DNA from: Scleromitrula shiraiana
Lineage: Eukaryota; Ascomycota; Leotiomycetes; Helotiales; Sclerotiniaceae
DNA: 64,000 nt
Assembly (NCBI GenBank): GCA_028455995.1
Contig: JABELC010000005.1
Location: 3,410,001-3,474,000, forward strand
Direction: 5' to 3'
The notes under the pieces are model-generated. The model made no database searches. It saw nothing but the letters and a program-made list of their open reading frames with translations, and was not told the DNA's origin. The position numbers and the translations under genes were made by a program. This document shows, one piece after another, positions 60,949 to 64,000 of this stretch; the first letter of the stretch is position 1, and each line of letters starts with the position of its first letter.

Positions 60949-62205
60949 TCACAACCAAGCCATCACCGCAATGAAAATCATCCAACTCACCATAACTCCT
61001 ACCATCATCTCCATTCCACATCTAACTCCTGCCACTGCTCCACTCTTCTGGTTCTGACTTCCGGTATCAATATCCACATTATCAATTCCATCTCCTGAGT
61101 TAGAAGAAACTTGAACAGTAGAATTAGAAGTAGAATCTGAATTCGAAAAAGTGGGAGTAGCCGCCGTGGTTGAAGTAGTTTTACTCGTAGATTTAGTTCT
61201 CGGTGTTACTACCGGCGGAACACCAATATACTGACGCTTTGTGATGGGGATTTCTGCTGCTCTTTTCTTTAATTTTGACTTCGGTGTCTCGAGTTCTGGA
61301 CGTTGAGATTGAGTAGTAGTTGTGGATGCGGTGTTAGCCCCCAATATAGGAATTTGAGACACTTGCATAGGACCAGTCTGAAATAATGCACCCATACCCA
61401 AAGATGGAATTGCAGGATTACCACTGATTTGCCATCTGCCTGGTTTACTTGATGGGCAAGCAGGTGCTGTATTGGTGGGTGTATAATCTGCTTTTGGAAC
61501 ACCTTGTGGTTGAGCTAAATCCCATCCGAGGAATTCAATAGCTGTGCTGGGATCTCCACATGCAAGATAGTTTTTAACTTCAGGGCATAGCTCAGCAATA
61601 TTGGCAGCAGAGTTACCAATTGGGATCTTTCGGTAACCCATAACATTGCGATATGCCTTCATATCCGTGACAGCGGCCTTGATATACAAAGCTGCATTGG
61701 AGCCAGCCTGAGTATCAATGACCTTATTGCCGATTAAAAACCCAGCAACATTTGAGTACGTATGAAACGCATCCATAACACGTGCGAGGGATTGGAATTG
61801 CATGTCTGTCCACTTGGGTTCTTTCGATGACATGGCTATTGGGAATGTATCAAGATCGAGCCAGAGATAGATTCCAGCATCATCAAGGGCTTTCATGCAA
61901 GGTCCGTGGTCTGCTGTAGGATCAACATGGGGTACTCGAACGGAGTTTGCGCCGAATGCTTTCATTAAATTGATATCGCTGGTGCATTGAGTAACGTTAA
62001 CGAGAGGATCATTGCCTGTTTCACGGTACTCGAAACCTGATTTATTAGCATTTTGTATCTTAAAAAGATGAGTGAGTGTACCTTCAATGAAGAATTGCTG
62101 GCCATTGGCGAAAAATTTTGACCCCTTCGTCGTGATCACTGGGAGAGCAAATCCTGTCATGGCAAGTCCTGCCAGGGCGAGAGCCTTTGCAACGATATGA
62201 CGCAT
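60949..62205 (-). CDS. GH72-like GPI-anchored protein lacking the catalytic residues
   Basis: A single exon of 418 aa. GH72 enzymes (Gas/Gel) elongate beta-1,3-glucan at the plasma membrane. Homology is strong over the first 220 residues: signal peptide 1-20, TKGSKFFANGQQFFIEG, DINLMKAFGANSVRVPHVDP, CMKALDDAGIYLWLDL and YIKAAVTDMKAYRNVMGYRK. The acid/base site, GNE in active members, reads GFLIGNKV, so Lys stands at residue 161. After CGDPSTAIEFLGW the sequence jumps to YTPTNTAPACPSS, so the segment with the nucleophile Glu (near SEYGC) and the YEWC region is absent. A Ser/Thr-rich stretch and a hydrophobic C-terminus (VGVMVSWMIFIAVMAWL) suggest a GPI signal. No frameshift is visible in the open frame. 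It is probably a pseudoenzyme (structural or lectin-like) rather than a decaying gene. Confidence 0.82.
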   Translation of the reverse strand: MRHIVAKALALAGLAMTGFALPVITTKGSKFFANGQQFFIEGTLTHLFKIQNANKSGFEYRETGNDPLVNVTQCTSDINLMKAFGANSVRVPHVDPTADHGPCMKALDDAGIYLWLDLDTFPIAMSSKEPKWTDMQFQSLARVMDAFHTYSNVAGFLIGNKVIDTQAGSNAALYIKAAVTDMKAYRNVMGYRKIPIGNSAANIAELCPEVKNYLACGDPSTAIEFLGWDLAQPQGVPKADYTPTNTAPACPSSKPGRWQISGNPAIPSLGMGALFQTGPMQVSQIPILGANTASTTTTQSQRPELETPKSKLKKRAAEIPITKRQYIGVPPVVTPRTKSTSKTTSTTAATPTFSNSDSTSNSTVQVSSNSGDGIDNVDIDTGSQNQKSGAVAGVRCGMEMMVGVMVSWMIFIAVMAWL

Positions 62206-62819
62206 GATGAGATAACCTTACAATGTAGGTCAAATAATAATGAACCAAAATTCGAAATAATAAAGATATACTTGAGAAAGTAGAGCGATGTTGTTAAAAT
62301 ACAAGTTGCTGCTTAGATGTTATCTAAGAAGTTGAAAAAGAAATATAAAGTTGGAATGAACAAAAATTGGGAGAAAAGAAATGTATATATATTGCATATT
62401 GTAAAGTATATAGTGACCTCTGTTTACTTGCAATAATCTAGTCGAGGAAAGAACAAAGATCAACATTGTCATGATTCCAATGTTGGTCGTTTGGCTCAAT
62501 TGTCCCTTCCTTGAGGAGGAATCGATTGTCAAAGTTCAAAAAACAACACTGCCGAAGATGGTAATGGGAAGAGCTACTTCTCTACTTCTCTACTTCTCTA
62601 CAACTCTATGAAACATGTCAAAGAAGGCTTGAGTAACGACAAATATATTGAATGTTGAAGATGTTTCCCTCTCAATGCTGCTTTCCCCATGCATATGTTT
62701 TCCAATCAGTACTTCGGCAGGAGGGCTGCAACAACTATGTTGATTTCATTGCGGTCGTCGCTCCTTCTTCGTAAGTATACATACATGTACAAGTACAAGC
62801 TCCGTGTCACACAAAAAAG
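62206..62819. other. Upstream region of the GH72-like gene
   Basis: Promoter and 5' leader on the minus strand, with no other gene. It contains the 8-bp tandem repeat at 62574-62601. Confidence 0.5.
62574..62601. repeat. CTACTTCT tandem repeat (3.5 units)
   Basis: Three and a half copies of CTACTTCT, reading as AGAAGTAG on the gene's strand, about 370 bp upstream of the GH72-like start. Could be an ordinary microsatellite or a promoter element. Confidence 0.7.
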
Positions 62820-63600
62820 AGCATAGTCCAAAACTTGTTGATTAATATATTTAAAAAAGGAATAAAGCTTTTTTTATATGATATAGTGTTCAAGTTATAA
62901 CTTGAATATACTAGTAATAGTAGTATTGAAAATACTATGATAAAATATCATTTTTAACTTATATTTAGTGATTAATTATTGAAAGATAATTATATAAGTA
63001 TATGATTTAAGTTATATAATTTATTTTTTATACTAGTAGTACTAGTAATATACTTTTTATTTCAAGTTCTTGAATACAAAATTAATAAATATTTTTTTTC
63101 AAAAAAAAGATTAAATTTTTATAAAAATATAATTTATTTTTTTATATTATATTCTTTTGAGTTTCATATCTTTTTTTATAACTTGAATCCTAGTAAATAT
63201 TTAAAAGTTTTTTTTATTAATATTTTTATATGAATCTGAAAACAATCAAAATACTACTAGTAGTAGTATTAAATTTTAATAATCGACTCGGATAATTCAA
63301 AGTTGATTTATTACTTCAAGTTAGTAGTAGTAAAAAATATTTAAAAAAGTATAATAAAACTTGCCAGTGAATATACTAGTAATATAATAAAAAAAGTATT
63401 TGTTTGTTTTTCATATTAAATTAATAACTTTTGAAAACTTTTTTTCAGAATTCTTTATTCTTCAAGTTCAAGTTGTAGTCACGGTACTAATCTTTCAAGT
63501 ATTCTTTTATGACCGTGACACTCCAGCTAAAAACTCGATAGGAATCGTGATCAGACATGTTATGAAAACTATTAAACTTGAAGACATGTTGTAACTTGAA
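62820..63600. repeat. AT-rich repeat island, probably an eroded element
   Basis: About 780 bp of very AT-rich sequence with repeated TACTAGTA and TTCAAGTT words, the same words that fill the 35.3-35.9 kb element. Near its left end, 62889-62906 is a perfect 18-bp palindrome (TTCAAGTTATAACTTGAA). No clear terminal repeats were recognised and the frame at 63400-63594 has no family character. Confidence 0.55.
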
Positions 63601-64000
63601 TGTAGATAGTGTCTCCTTGAGGGATAGGAAGGTAGTAAGCTAAGATATTCATTCATTCCTCCACGGTGGTTTCCTAGATTCTTCTAGAAAGTGCCAATGG
63701 TTGTCTAGCCATATTGCAAAACACGCATTTTAAGAGCCAAATTTACAGTGATTTGGAGGTCTCGATAATTCTCTTCATGTTATTAACGTTGGGTGGTATA
63801 CTATTGCTTGAGGTTAACATCTCATCTGTCAGGATACATTTTAGTAATCCAGTCGTCATTTTCAGTAACTTGAATGGAGTGTAATAACATAAACACGAGA
63901 AATGTCTTAAATGCCAAGAAAGAATAGTAGTAGAATTAGCGTATCTGTTCAATAGATATCGATATCATAGATCAATAGCTTCAAATTTATCCTAACAATC
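63601..64000. other. Window end, no gene seen
   Basis: Base composition returns to normal after the AT-rich island. A short minus-strand frame (63743-63952) has no recognisable content. Confidence 0.45.

Noticed and set aside
60889..61098. Plus-strand frame starting with a poly-His run
   Set aside because: It is the CAY microsatellite read through the 3' end of the GH72-like gene on the opposite strand; there is no conserved content.

Overview
The window looks like nuclear DNA of a filamentous ascomycete (Pezizomycotina). Genes carry short introns (about 45-100 bp) with GTRNGT donors, CTAAC/CTAAY-type branch sites and YAG acceptors. The gene set is typically fungal: ENA-type Na+ P-type ATPase, ChAPs exomer subunit, GH55 and GH72 cell-wall proteins, 2EXR-domain proteins, fungal riboflavin synthase and HIR3. 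From recall of the protein sequences my best guess is Leotiomycetes, Sclerotiniaceae (Botrytis/Sclerotinia-like); this was not tested by a search.

Layout. 0.9-3.3 kb: a decayed oxidosqualene cyclase. 4.6-8.3 kb: a small Cys-rich secreted protein, a SAM methyltransferase and riboflavin synthase. 8.4-10.2 kb: two adjacent, extremely AT-rich copies of a terminal-inverted-repeat (TIR) element. 11-15 kb: a small hydrophilic protein, a BCS1-like AAA ATPase and a membrane protein. 15-17.4 kb: gene-poor, with a 51-bp direct repeat. 17.4-21.7 kb: a SulP anion transporter and a broken ABC-C transporter relic. 21.7-25.7 kb: gene-poor. 25.7-31.3 kb: a six-exon GH55 glucanase and a DHA2 MFS transporter. 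31.7-36.4 kb: a small charged protein, a broken 2EXR gene and a second AT-rich TIR element. 36.4-44.4 kb: an NCS1 purine/cytosine permease, a doubtful broken gene and the Na+ ATPase. 45.7-60.2 kb: an intact 2EXR protein, a ChAPs subunit, a membrane-anchored amidohydrolase and HIR3. 60.9-62.2 kb: a GH72-like protein that appears to have lost its catalytic residues. 62.8-63.6 kb: another AT-rich repeat island.

How the genes relate. There is no operon, and I see no convincing biosynthetic cluster; neighbours serve unrelated processes. A loose cell-surface theme exists: GH55, GH72-like, ChAPs (chitin synthase export), ion, nucleobase and drug transporters, and a secreted protein. A second theme is decay: AT-rich elements whose copies differ by transitions, and several genes with in-frame stops that one C-to-T change in a CpA context could explain. 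Both fit repeat-induced point mutation (RIP) or a similar C-to-T process, though this is inferred from the sequence alone.

Exon boundaries were derived by hand from reading-frame continuity and splice consensus. For multi-exon genes the coordinates span first to last coding base, and exon limits are given in the evidence.
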